From Rhodopseudomonas pseudopalustris (GTDB taxonomy: Bacteria; Pseudomonadota; Alphaproteobacteria; Rhizobiales; Xanthobacteraceae), in assembly GCF_900110435.1 (NCBI RefSeq), contig NZ_FODT01000004.1:62001-126000 (forward strand): a DNA stretch of 64,000 bases. Direction: 5' to 3'. The notes under the pieces were generated by a model that was not told the DNA's origin, searched no databases, and saw only the letters and a program-made list of their open reading frames with translations. Of the stretch, positions 35,412-43,620 are shown one piece after another (the first letter of the stretch is position 1; every line of letters starts with the position of its first letter). A program made the translations under genes and the position numbers.

Positions 35412-36659
35412 GAAAACGAAACTGATGTTCTGGTGCTCGGCGCCGGAATCGTGGGTGTCGGCGCCGCGCTGCACTTGCAGCGGCGTGGCCGCGATGTGGT
35501 GCTGGTCGATCGCAACAGCGCGGCCGGCGACGAGACCAGCTATGGCAATGCCGGGCTGATCGAAGTCGCCTCCGTATTCCCCTATATGTTTCCGCGCGAT
35601 CTTGGGCATCTGCTGCGCTACGCCTTTAACGGCTCGGCAGATGTGCGCTATCAGCTGTCCGGCCTTCCGGAGTTTCTGCCCTGGCTGCTGCGCTATTTTC
35701 AGGCGTCGTCACCGGAGGGCGCGGCACGCACCGCGCGCGCGTCGCTGCCTTTGATCCGGCAGAGCCTCGCCGAGCACGAAGCCTTGATCGCCGAGGCCGG
35801 CGTGCCGGAGCTGTTGCGCAAGACCGGTTGGATCAAGCTGTTTCGCGCCGAGCGATCCTTCGACAAAAGCGTCGCCGATCTCGCACGCGCGAAGCAGTTC
35901 GGCGTCACCGCCGACGTGCTCGACCACACCGCGATCGCGACGCGGGAGCCGAGTCTGATGGGCAAGTTCGCCGGCGCCATCCATTGGCTGGAGCCGGGCT
36001 TCATTCCCGATCCTGGCGCGCTGGTGAAAGCCTATGCTGCGCTGTTGTTGCGCAAGGGCGGACGGTTCGCGCGCGGCGATGCGCGCACGCTGCAGCAGCA
36101 GGGCGGCGGCTGGCGGATCACGACCGACGACGGCCCGATCACGGCGCGCGAGGTGGTGGTGACGCTGGGGCCATGGTCGGACCTCGTGTTCAAGCCGCTC
36201 GGCTATCGCATTCCGCTCGGCGTCAAGCGCGGCTATCACCAGCACTTCACCTCGCGCGGCAATGCGGTGCTGCAGCATCCGATCCTCGACGCCGACCGCG
36301 GTTATCTGCTGGCGCCGATGACCCGCGGCATCCGGCTCACCACCGGCGCGGAGTTCGCCCGCCGCGACGCGCCGCCTTCGCCGGCTCAGGTCGATCAGGC
36401 CCGATCGATGGCGCGCGATCTGTTTCCGCTCGGCGACGCGATCGAGCAGCAGCCATGGCTGGGTGCGCGGCCGTGCCTGCCGGATATGCTGCCGGTGATC
36501 GGCCGGGCCCCGCGCCACCCCGGGCTGTGGTTCGATTTCGGCCATCAGCATCATGGCTTGACGCTCGGTCCGGTCACCGGCCGGCTGTTGGCCGAGATGA
36601 TGACCGGCGAGGAGCCGTTTGCTGATCCGACGCCTTTCGCCGTCGAGCGGTTCGGCTGA
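35406..36659 (+). CDS. FAD-dependent D-amino-acid dehydrogenase-like oxidoreductase
   Basis: A 417-residue DAO-family flavoprotein. The N-terminal VLVLGAGIVGVGAALHLQRRG binds FAD, and the C-terminal LWFDFGHQHHGLTLGPVTGRLLAEM is the closing FAD motif of DadA-like enzymes. It would oxidatively deaminate D-amino acids or related amines, feeding electrons to the respiratory chain. It is divergent from a peptide ABC transporter operon, suggesting use of imported D-amino-acid-containing peptides or opines. The start codon lies in a 17-bp tandem repeat, leaving alternative starts open. Confidence 0.82.
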   Translation: MKENETDVLVLGAGIVGVGAALHLQRRGRDVVLVDRNSAAGDETSYGNAGLIEVASVFPYMFPRDLGHLLRYAFNGSADVRYQLSGLPEFLPWLLRYFQASSPEGAARTARASLPLIRQSLAEHEALIAEAGVPELLRKTGWIKLFRAERSFDKSVADLARAKQFGVTADVLDHTAIATREPSLMGKFAGAIHWLEPGFIPDPGALVKAYAALLLRKGGRFARGDARTLQQQGGGWRITTDDGPITAREVVVTLGPWSDLVFKPLGYRIPLGVKRGYHQHFTSRGNAVLQHPILDADRGYLLAPMTRGIRLTTGAEFARRDAPPSPAQVDQARSMARDLFPLGDAIEQQPWLGARPCLPDMLPVIGRAPRHPGLWFDFGHQHHGLTLGPVTGRLLAEMMTGEEPFADPTPFAVERFG

Positions 36660-36760
36660 CGGCCGCGCGCCACGGTTCAGATCGCTTGCATCGAAGCGCT
36701 ACTCGCGGCGATACTGGCGGTTGTGTTCAGGATGCTCCGCCGGGCGTCGCTGAGACTTCC

Positions 36761-36863
36761 AGCGTTTTCGAGCGAAGCGGGTCCCGGTTCGCGTGAAGAA
36801 GACGCGTCACATCAATCATCTGGAGCGCCGGCTCTGAGTCGATCAGAACCGGAATGGCTCCAG
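36761..36863. repeat. Dispersed Rhizobiales-type palindromic repeat
   Basis: The stretch contains gttttcgagcgaagcgggtc, gttcgcgtgaagaagacgcg and a hairpin formed by ccggctctga and tcagaaccgg near 36829-36852. The string is one I recall as a multi-copy intergenic element in Rhizobiales genomes; only one copy is seen in this window. It precedes the DUF6489 gene and ends 25 bases before its ATG. Confidence 0.6.
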
Positions 36864-36887
36864 GCGCAACGCCAGTCTGGAGCGGCC

Positions 36888-37142
36888 ATGAAAGTCAACG
36901 TCGAGATCGATTGCACCCCCGAGGAAGCACGGGCGTTTTTTGGCCTGCCGGACGTGCAGCCGATGCAGACGGCGGTGATGGACAGGCTGCAGCAGCAGAT
37001 GCTGTCCAACATCGACAAGGTCTCGCCCGAGGCGTTGATGCAGAGCTGGTTCACCTTCGATCCGAAGATCGCCGAGCGTTTTCAGGATATGTTCGTGAGC
37101 ATGGCGGGGCTCGGCAACTCCCTGAGCAAAGACAAGAAGTAG
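36888..37142 (+). CDS. DUF6489-like small protein
   Basis: An 84-residue acidic protein starting MKVNVEIDCTPEEARAFFGL, with GGAGCGG before the ATG. The middle (MDRLQQQMLSNIDKVSPEALMQSWF) is helical. It resembles DUF6489, small proteins found near polyhydroxyalkanoate and phasin genes in Alphaproteobacteria; the family name is from memory and the function unknown. The reading frame extends upstream to 36723 only through a dispersed repeat. The hydrolase gene follows 18 bases later. Confidence 0.65.
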   Translation: MKVNVEIDCTPEEARAFFGLPDVQPMQTAVMDRLQQQMLSNIDKVSPEALMQSWFTFDPKIAERFQDMFVSMAGLGNSLSKDKK

Positions 37143-37160
37143 ACCACCACAGGAGGCAGG

Positions 37161-37949
37161 ATGGCGGCTGTCGACCGCGCGGCTAAGCACGATCGCTTGC
37201 GACCGCCGAGCGTTGCGCTGCTGCTGGCGGAAGCCCGCAGCCTGTTCGAGTTCAACGCCAGCGTGCTGCTGTCGCCGCTGCTGCTGCGGGCGCCGAAAGG
37301 CGACGGACATCCGGTGCTGGTTTTGCCGGGGCTGCTCGCGAGCGACCTGTCGACCGCGCCGCTGCGGCGCTATCTGCGACATCTCGGCTATCAGACCTTC
37401 GCCTGGGAGCTCGGCCGGAATTTCGGCGGCGTCTACCGGATGCGGGACCGGTTGCGGCGGCGACTCGACGCGGTCCATGCGGCTTCAGGCCGCAAGGTCA
37501 GCCTGGTCGGATGGAGTCTCGGCGGCGTCTATGCGCGCGACCTCGCGCTGCACGCGCCGGAGACGATCCGCGGCATCATCACGCTGGGCAGTCCGTTCTC
37601 CGGCGACATCACCGCGACCAATGCACGACGGGTCTATGAAAAGCTGTCGGGCGAACCGCTCGACGGCGTCCGGCTCGATGATCTGAAGGCGCTCGCCGGC
37701 GACATGCCGGTGCCGACCACGTCGATCTATTCGCGCACCGACGGCATCGTGAACTGGCGCACCTCGCTGCTGCGGCCTTCGCCGAACGCGGAGAACATCG
37801 AGGTTCTGCTCGCCAGCCATATCGGTCTCACCGTGAACGCCGCGGTGCTGTGGGCGATCGCCGACCGTTTGGCGCAGCCGGAGGGCGAATTCCAGCCGTT
37901 CGATCGCGCCGGGCCGTTCGCGATGGCCTATGCCGCGCCCACCTCCTGA
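37161..37949 (+). CDS. Alpha/beta hydrolase (esterase/lipase-like)
   Basis: A 262-residue alpha/beta hydrolase. The oxyanion strand is VLVLPGLLASD, the nucleophile elbow is GWSLGG (Ser), and a later Asp (YSRTDGIVNW) and His (LASHIGLTVN) complete a possible triad. No signal peptide is seen. It lies between DUF6489 and an epoxide hydrolase, in a block that goes on to a fatty-acid-type P450 and phasins, so lipid or PHA ester substrates are plausible. Confidence 0.8.
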   Translation: MAAVDRAAKHDRLRPPSVALLLAEARSLFEFNASVLLSPLLLRAPKGDGHPVLVLPGLLASDLSTAPLRRYLRHLGYQTFAWELGRNFGGVYRMRDRLRRRLDAVHAASGRKVSLVGWSLGGVYARDLALHAPETIRGIITLGSPFSGDITATNARRVYEKLSGEPLDGVRLDDLKALAGDMPVPTTSIYSRTDGIVNWRTSLLRPSPNAENIEVLLASHIGLTVNAAVLWAIADRLAQPEGEFQPFDRAGPFAMAYAAPTS

Positions 37950-37962
37950 CGCAGGACTCCCG

Positions 37963-38958
37963 ATGATCGAGATGCCGCCGCTGCAATTCGCCGAATTCAA
38001 CGGCATCCGAATGGGCTACTACGAGGCCGGCCCGACCACCGACGCGCCGCCGATGGTGCTGTGTCATGGTTGGCCGGAGCTGGCGTTCTCGTGGCGGCAT
38101 CAGATCAAGGCGCTGAGTGAAGCCGGCATCCGTGTGATCGCGCCGGACCAGCGCGGCTATGGCGCGACCTCGCGGCCGGAGCCGGTCGAGGCCTATGACA
38201 TCGAGCATCTCACCGGCGACCTCGTCGCGCTGCTCGATCATCTGCAGATCGACAAGGCGATCTTCGTCGGCCACGACTGGGGCGGCTTTGTCGTCTGGCA
38301 GATGCCGCTGCGGCATCCCTCCCGCGTCGCCGGCGTGGTCGGCATCAATACGCCGCACACCGCGCGCGCGCCGGCCGATCCGATCGACCTGTTCCGCAAG
38401 CGGTTCGGCGAGACGATGTACATCGTGCAGTTCAATGCCTCACAGGAGCCGGACCGGATCTTCGACAGCCGTGTCGAACAGACATTCGACGCCTTCATGA
38501 AGAAGCCGCTGCCGCGACAGCCGGAGGCCGATGCGGCCGCGACGACCACCGCGGGCCTCGGCGCGACGCCGTCGACCAACATGGCGTTTCCGCAGATGGT
38601 CGCGGCCTACGACGCCAGCAGGGACGCGCGTGCCCCGATCCTGACGCCGGACGAGAAGCAGGTGTTCGTCGACGCCTTCACCCGCACCGGCTTCACCGGC
38701 GGCATCAACTGGTATCGCAACATGAGCCGCAACTGGCGGCGCGCCGCCGAGCTCGATCACACCGTGCGGGTGCCGTCGCTGATGATCATGGCGGAGAACG
38801 ACGCCGTTCTGCCGCCGTCCGCCGCCGACGGCATGGAGAAGCTCGTTCCCGATCTGGAGAAGGTGCTGATCCGCGACAGCGGCCATTGGACGCAGCAGGA
38901 ACAGCCCGAAGAGGTCAGCGCCAGGCTGATCGAATGGCGGCGGCGCAGGTTTGGGTGA
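37963..38958 (+). CDS. Epoxide hydrolase-like alpha/beta hydrolase
   Basis: A 331-residue alpha/beta hydrolase close to soluble epoxide hydrolases. HGWPE (HGxP oxyanion motif), the nucleophile Asp in VGHDWGG, RNMSRNW with the lid tyrosine region nearby, and the C-terminal SGHWTQQEQPEEV with catalytic His all match. Asp instead of Ser as nucleophile separates it from esterases. The ATG at 37963 follows GCAGGACTCCCG. Its neighbour is a P450-reductase fusion, which could make the epoxides it hydrolyses. Confidence 0.85.
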   Translation: MIEMPPLQFAEFNGIRMGYYEAGPTTDAPPMVLCHGWPELAFSWRHQIKALSEAGIRVIAPDQRGYGATSRPEPVEAYDIEHLTGDLVALLDHLQIDKAIFVGHDWGGFVVWQMPLRHPSRVAGVVGINTPHTARAPADPIDLFRKRFGETMYIVQFNASQEPDRIFDSRVEQTFDAFMKKPLPRQPEADAAATTTAGLGATPSTNMAFPQMVAAYDASRDARAPILTPDEKQVFVDAFTRTGFTGGINWYRNMSRNWRRAAELDHTVRVPSLMIMAENDAVLPPSAADGMEKLVPDLEKVLIRDSGHWTQQEQPEEVSARLIEWRRRRFG

Positions 38959-39002
38959 TACAAGCCGTCGTTGAAGGGGAGGCCGTCTACGGGCTACAGC
39001 AC

Positions 39003-39110
39003 CGTCATCCTGAAGCGCCCGAGCGAAGCGAGCGCCTCGACGGATGCGGCAATGGCTGTCGGCGGACGATCCTTTGAGACGCCCGACTGCGCCGGGCTCT
39101 CGAGATGACG
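39003..39110. repeat. Degenerate intergenic palindromic repeat
   Basis: Outer ends cgtcatcc (39003-39010) and a related reverse form near gatgacg (39104-39110) bracket an internal hairpin gagcgaagcgagcgcctcg. This CGTCATCC...GGATGACG style of element recurs between Bradyrhizobiaceae genes, from memory. It occupies most of the 192-base gap before the CYP102-like gene. Confidence 0.5.
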
Positions 39111-39150
39111 TCGCGCGTTAGCATGACCGGATCAGGGAGAGACTTCCGCA

Positions 39151-42100
39151 ATGCCGTCCACCAACAAGCTCGATCCAATTCCGCATCCGCCGAAGAAGCC
39201 GGTGGTCGGCAACATGCTGTCGCTCGATACGACGGCCCCGGTGCAGCATCTGGTGCGGCTCGCCAAGGAGCTCGGGCCGATCTTCTGGCTCGACATGATG
39301 GGCGCGCCGCTGGTGATCGTGTCGGGTTACGATCTGGTCGACGAGATCAGCGACGAGAAGCGGTTCGACAAGGCGGTGCGCGGCGCGCTGCGCCGGGCGC
39401 GCGCGGTCGGCGGCGACGGCCTGTTCACCGCCGACACCAAGGAGCCGAACTGGAGCAAGGCGCACAACATCCTGCTGACGCCGTTCGGCGGCCGCGCGAT
39501 GCAGTCGTATCACCCGAGCATGGTCGATATCGCCGAGCAGCTCGTGAAGAAGTGGGAACGGCTCAACGCCGACGACGAGATCGACGTCGTCCACGACATG
39601 ACCGCGCTGACGCTCGACACCATCGGCCTGTGCGGCTTCGACTATCGCTTCAATTCGTTCTATCGCCGCGACTACCACCCCTTCGTGGAATCGCTGGTGC
39701 GCTCGCTCGAGACCATCATGATGACCCGCGGCCTGCCGCTGGAAAATCTCTGGATGAAGAAGCGGCGGGAGACGCTCGCCGACGATGTCGTCTTCATGAA
39801 TGCGATGGTCGACGAAATCATCGCCGAGCGCCGCAAGGCGTCGGAAAGCGCCGCCGACAAGAAGGACATGCTCGGCGCGATGTTGGCGGGCGTCGACCGC
39901 GCCACCGGCGAGCCGCTCGACGACGTCAACATCCGCTACCAGATCAATACGTTCCTGATCGCCGGCCACGAGACCACCAGCGGGCTGTTGTCCTGCGCGA
40001 TCTACGCGCTGCTGAAGCATCCCGACGTGTTGCAGAAGGCGTATGACGAGGTCGACCGCGTGCTCGGCCCCGACACCGCCGTCCGGCCGAGCTATCAGCA
40101 GGTCAACCAGCTCAGCTACATCACGCAGATTCTGAAAGAGACGCTGCGAATGTGGCCGCCGGCGCCGGCTTACGGCGTCGCGCCGATCAAGGACGAAGTG
40201 ATCGGCGGCAAATATCATCTGAAGCGCGGCACCTTCGTCACCGTGCTGGTGCTGGCGCTGCATCGCGACCCGGCGATCTGGGGGCCGAACCCGGACGCGT
40301 TCGATCCGGAGAATTTTTCGCGGGAAGCCGAATCGAAGCGGCCCGCCAATGCCTGGAAGCCGTTCGGCAACGGCCAGCGCGCCTGCATCGGCCGGGGCTT
40401 CGCGATGCACGAGGCGGCGCTGGCGCTCGGCATGATCCTGCAGCGCTTCAAGCTGATCGATCACCAGCGCTATCGCATGGTGCTGAAGGAGACGCTGACG
40501 ATCAAGCCCGAGGGCTTCAAGATCAAGGTGCGTCCGCGCAGTGACAAGGATCGCGGCGATTTCGTCGCGGCCGGCGCATCGCAAGTTTCGACGCCGGCAC
40601 TGGCCCAGGCCGCGCCGCGCGCGCGTCCGGACCACAACACGCCGCTGCTGGTGCTGTACGGCTCCAACCTCGGCACCGCGGAGGAGCTGGCGACCCGCGT
40701 CGCCGATCTCGCCGAACTCAACGGCTTTTCGACGCGGCTCGGCGCGCTCGATCAATATGTCGGGCACCTGCCGGAAGAGGGCGGCGTGCTGATCTTCACC
40801 GCCTCCTACAACGGCGCGCCGCCGGACAATGCGACCCAGTTCGTGCAATGGCTGTCGGGCGATCTGCCGAAGGATGCGTTCGCCAAGCTGCGCTACGCCG
40901 TGTTCGGCTGTGGCAATCGCGACTGGACCGCGACCTATCAGGCGATCCCCCGGCTGGTCGACGAGCGGCTCGCCGCGCATGGCGGCCGCAACATCTTCTT
41001 GCGCGGCGAGGGCGACGCCCGCGACGATCTCGAAGGCCAGTTCGAATCCTGGTTCGCCAAACTCGGCCCGCTGGCGGTGAAGGAGTTCGGCATCGACGCC
41101 AAATTCGCTCGCGCGGTCGATGATGCGCCGCTGTACCGGATCGAGCCGGTGGCGCCCGCAGCGGGGAATGCGGTCGCCGCAGCGGGTGGCGCTGTGCCGA
41201 TGAAGGTGCTCGCCAATCGCGAGCTGCAGGACTGCGCCGCCTCGGGGCGCTCGACCCGCCATATCGAGATCGCGCTGCCGGAAGGGATCAGCTATCGCGT
41301 CGGCGACCACCTCAGCGTGATGCCGCGCAACGATCCCGCGCTGGTCGCCGCCGTCGCGCAGCGGCTCGGCTTTGCGCCGGATGATCAGATCAAGCTGCAG
41401 GTCGCGCCCGGCCGCCGCGCGCAATTGCCGGTCGGCGAAGCGATTTCGGTCGGCCGCCTGCTCGGCGACTTCGTCGAACTGCAGCAGGTCGCGACCCGCA
41501 AGCAGATCGTAGCCATGGCCGAGCACACGCGCTGTCCGCAGACCCGGCCGAAGCTGCAAGCGCTCGCCGGCGGCGATGGCGCGGCCGACGAGGCCTATCG
41601 CGCCGGCGTTCTGGCGAAGCGCAAGTCGGTCTATGATCTGATGCAGGAGCATCCCGCCTGCGAGCTGCCGTTCCACGCTTACCTGGAAATGCTGTCGCCG
41701 CTGGCGCCGCGCTACTACTCGATCTCGTCGTCGCCGTTGCGCGATCCGTCGCGCGCCGCGATCACCGTCGCTGTGGTCGATGGCCCGGCATTGTCCGGCC
41801 GTGGTCATTATCGCGGCGTCTGCTCGACCTGGCTCGCCGGCCGAAGCGTCGGCGACAACATCCACGCCACGGTGCGCGCGACCAAAGCCGGTTTCCGCCT
41901 GCCCGACGACGACCGCGTGCCGCTGATCATGATCGGGCCGGGCACCGGGCTCGCGCCGTTTCGCGGCTTCCTGCAGGAGCGCGCCGCGCGCAAGCAGAAC
42001 GGCGCGACGCTCGGTCCGGCGCTGTTGTTCTTCGGCTGCCGCCATCCGGCGCAGGACTATCTCTATGCCGACGAGCTGCAGGGCTTCGCGGCCGAGGGCG

Positions 42101-42378
42101 TCGTCGAGCTGCATACCGCGTTCTCGCGCGGCGAGGGGCCCAAGACCTATGTGCAGCATCTGATTGCCGCGCAGAAGGATCGGGTGTTCACGTTGATCGA
42201 GCAGGGCGCGATCATCTATGTCTGTGGCGACGGCGGCAAAATGGAGCCCGACGTCAGGGCGGCGCTGATGGCGATCCATCGCGAGCGCAGCGGCGCCGAT
42301 GCTGCGGCGGCGTCGACATGGATCGACGATCTCGGCGCATGCAATCGCTATGTGCTCGACGTCTGGGCGAGCGCGTAA
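39151..42378 (+). CDS. Self-sufficient P450-reductase fusion (CYP102/BM3-like)
   Basis: A 1075-residue fusion. The P450 part (1-~475) has AGHETT at 271-276, ExxR (ETLR) at 330-333 and haem loop FGNGQRACIG with Cys412. An FMN flavodoxin domain starts near 503 (VLYGSNLGTAEEL), followed by FAD (YYSISSSP) and NADPH (GPGTGLAPFRGF) domains. BM3 Phe87 matches Phe92 here, but the BM3 carboxylate anchors Arg47 and Tyr51 align with Ala52 and Ile56. It should hydroxylate fatty acids or similar chains with NADPH alone. It sits between an epoxide hydrolase and phasin-type genes. Confidence 0.92.
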   Translation: MPSTNKLDPIPHPPKKPVVGNMLSLDTTAPVQHLVRLAKELGPIFWLDMMGAPLVIVSGYDLVDEISDEKRFDKAVRGALRRARAVGGDGLFTADTKEPNWSKAHNILLTPFGGRAMQSYHPSMVDIAEQLVKKWERLNADDEIDVVHDMTALTLDTIGLCGFDYRFNSFYRRDYHPFVESLVRSLETIMMTRGLPLENLWMKKRRETLADDVVFMNAMVDEIIAERRKASESAADKKDMLGAMLAGVDRATGEPLDDVNIRYQINTFLIAGHETTSGLLSCAIYALLKHPDVLQKAYDEVDRVLGPDTAVRPSYQQVNQLSYITQILKETLRMWPPAPAYGVAPIKDEVIGGKYHLKRGTFVTVLVLALHRDPAIWGPNPDAFDPENFSREAESKRPANAWKPFGNGQRACIGRGFAMHEAALALGMILQRFKLIDHQRYRMVLKETLTIKPEGFKIKVRPRSDKDRGDFVAAGASQVSTPALAQAAPRARPDHNTPLLVLYGSNLGTAEELATRVADLAELNGFSTRLGALDQYVGHLPEEGGVLIFTASYNGAPPDNATQFVQWLSGDLPKDAFAKLRYAVFGCGNRDWTATYQAIPRLVDERLAAHGGRNIFLRGEGDARDDLEGQFESWFAKLGPLAVKEFGIDAKFARAVDDAPLYRIEPVAPAAGNAVAAAGGAVPMKVLANRELQDCAASGRSTRHIEIALPEGISYRVGDHLSVMPRNDPALVAAVAQRLGFAPDDQIKLQVAPGRRAQLPVGEAISVGRLLGDFVELQQVATRKQIVAMAEHTRCPQTRPKLQALAGGDGAADEAYRAGVLAKRKSVYDLMQEHPACELPFHAYLEMLSPLAPRYYSISSSPLRDPSRAAITVAVVDGPALSGRGHYRGVCSTWLAGRSVGDNIHATVRATKAGFRLPDDDRVPLIMIGPGTGLAPFRGFLQERAARKQNGATLGPALLFFGCRHPAQDYLYADELQGFAAEGVVELHTAFSRGEGPKTYVQHLIAAQKDRVFTLIEQGAIIYVCGDGGKMEPDVRAALMAIHRERSGADAAAASTWIDDLGACNRYVLDVWASA

Positions 42379-42397
42379 GTCAAACGAGGAGACGACA

Positions 42398-42736
42398 ATG
42401 GCCGACAAGGACAACGACCCCGCCGCGGCGTGGCAGGCCATGCTCGGCGAGATGAGCAGAGGCTTCACCTCACTCGCCAATCAGGCGATGGCCTCGCCGG
42501 AAGTCGCCAAGGTGGTCGGCCAGGTCGGCGGCGCCACCGCGGAGGCGCAGAAGCAGTTCGGCGAGATGATGGAGAAATATCTCGCCAGCCTCAACGTCCC
42601 GACGCGCGCGCAGATGGACGAATTCGCCGCCCGGCTGTCGGCGATCGAAGCGCGGCTCGATCAGCTCACCGCGGCGATCGGCCAGGGTCGCGAGGCAGCT
42701 GGCGACGATCCGTCACCGAAGCCACGATCCAAATAG
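42398..42736 (+). CDS. Phasin/PhaE-like coiled-coil protein
   Basis: A 112-residue protein, start ATG 42398 with GAGGAGACGACA upstream. The sequence is helical with Ala/Gln-rich heptads (VVGQVGGATAEAQKQFGEMMEKYLA, LSAIEARLDQLTAAIGQ), similar in style to PHA-granule proteins and PHA synthase subunits of the PhaE type. The tail is Pro/Lys rich. It is only 20 bases after the P450 fusion and may be co-transcribed. The assignment is by style and the phasin nearby, not by a firm motif. Confidence 0.55.
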   Translation: MADKDNDPAAAWQAMLGEMSRGFTSLANQAMASPEVAKVVGQVGGATAEAQKQFGEMMEKYLASLNVPTRAQMDEFAARLSAIEARLDQLTAAIGQGREAAGDDPSPKPRSK

Positions 42737-42869
42737 GGCGCTTGGGCGGCCGCGGCGTCCTCCCGAGGGGATGAGCAGTTTCAGGACAGGAGGCGCAAAG
42801 ACGCACCCGTTAAGATCTCTTTTACCACTCGATTGTCCCCCGCAATCAAAGGGTTAAGCCCGTCGCGGA

Positions 42870-42904
42870 ATGTTGCATTGCACAATTTTGTTGCAATGCA
42901 ACAT
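42870..42904. promoter_or_regulatory. 13-bp perfect inverted repeat, probable PhaR operator
   Basis: The arms atgttgcattgca (42870-42882) and tgcaatgcaacat (42892-42904) are exact reverse complements around nine bases (caattttgt). The repeat is 84 bases before the phasin ATG. The TTGCA/TGCAA content matches the TGC-rich sites bound by PhaR, which represses phasin genes until PHA granules titrate it. The phaR gene is not in the window. Confidence 0.7.
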
Positions 42905-42987
42905 GGATTGTGCCATGTTGAATTTGCCCCGGGCCGCATCAGGACAGGGCGAGACCATAGCTCACCCACCGAGGATGGAGACACCCG

Positions 42988-43467
42988 ATGACAACCGACA
43001 CTCACGAAGCTGCGTTCGACACCGTCAAGCAGGCGTTCGCTCCGGTCACCGACGCGTTCAAGAATTTCCAGAATCTGGAAGTCCCGGAAGCGACGCGTGA
43101 TTTCATCAAGCGCGCTGCCGGCACCGCCAAGGACAAGGCCGCCGACTTCCATGCGGGTTCGGAGAAGGTCACCGCCGCGATCGAAGAGGCCGTCACCAAT
43201 TCGGTCAGCGAAGCCGCCAAGATCACCCGCAACATCCAGCATGCTTTCTTCTCCGACACGCAGGCGTTCTTCGCCGGCCTCGACCGGCTCGCGTCGGCGA
43301 AGTCGATCAACGAAGCGGTGCAGATCCAGTCCGATCTGGTTCGCTCGCACGGTGAAGTGCTGGTGTCGCGTGCCAAGTCGAGCACCGAATATTTCGGCAA
43401 GCTGGTCGGCGACAGCGCCAAGTCCGCTCAGGACAATCTGAGCAAGACCTTCAGCAAGCCGCTCTGA
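42988..43467 (+). CDS. Phasin (PHA granule-associated protein)
   Basis: A 159-residue phasin-2 family protein, Ala/Lys-rich and helical, with no signal peptide. Typical stretches are FKNFQNLEVPEATRDFIKRAAGTAKDKAADF and IQSDLVRSHGEVLVSRAKSSTEYFGKL. Phasins coat polyhydroxyalkanoate granules and control their size. GATGGAGACACCCG before the ATG gives a ribosome-binding site. The upstream inverted repeat suggests PhaR control, and a strong hairpin terminator follows at 43512-43541. Confidence 0.88.
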   Translation: MTTDTHEAAFDTVKQAFAPVTDAFKNFQNLEVPEATRDFIKRAAGTAKDKAADFHAGSEKVTAAIEEAVTNSVSEAAKITRNIQHAFFSDTQAFFAGLDRLASAKSINEAVQIQSDLVRSHGEVLVSRAKSSTEYFGKLVGDSAKSAQDNLSKTFSKPL

Positions 43468-43511
43468 TCGGCATCTGCCGATCGCGCGCCGATTGTCTGA
43501 TCAATGAATTC

Positions 43512-43541
43512 TCGGCCCGCGCAAGCGGGCCGTTTCTTTTT
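43512..43541 (+). terminator. Rho-independent terminator after phasin
   Basis: A GC stem ggcccgc (43514-43520) / gcgggcc (43525-43531) with loop gcaa is followed by a T-rich run gtttcttttt (43532-43541). It is 45 bases after the phasin stop, a classic intrinsic terminator on the + strand. Confidence 0.85.
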
Positions 43542-43620
43542 GGGCACGACACATCCCGTCGCCCCAGGGCGCGCGCAGCGAGGCGCGCAAGGGCGCGCAC
43601 CTCGGCAATGACGGTTTTTG

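Noticed and set aside
39118-42480. A 1120-codon open frame on the minus strand opposite the P450-reductase fusion
   Set aside because: It has no domain, is Arg/Asp/Gln rich in the way expected of the antisense of a high-GC gene, and lies completely over a well-supported coding region.
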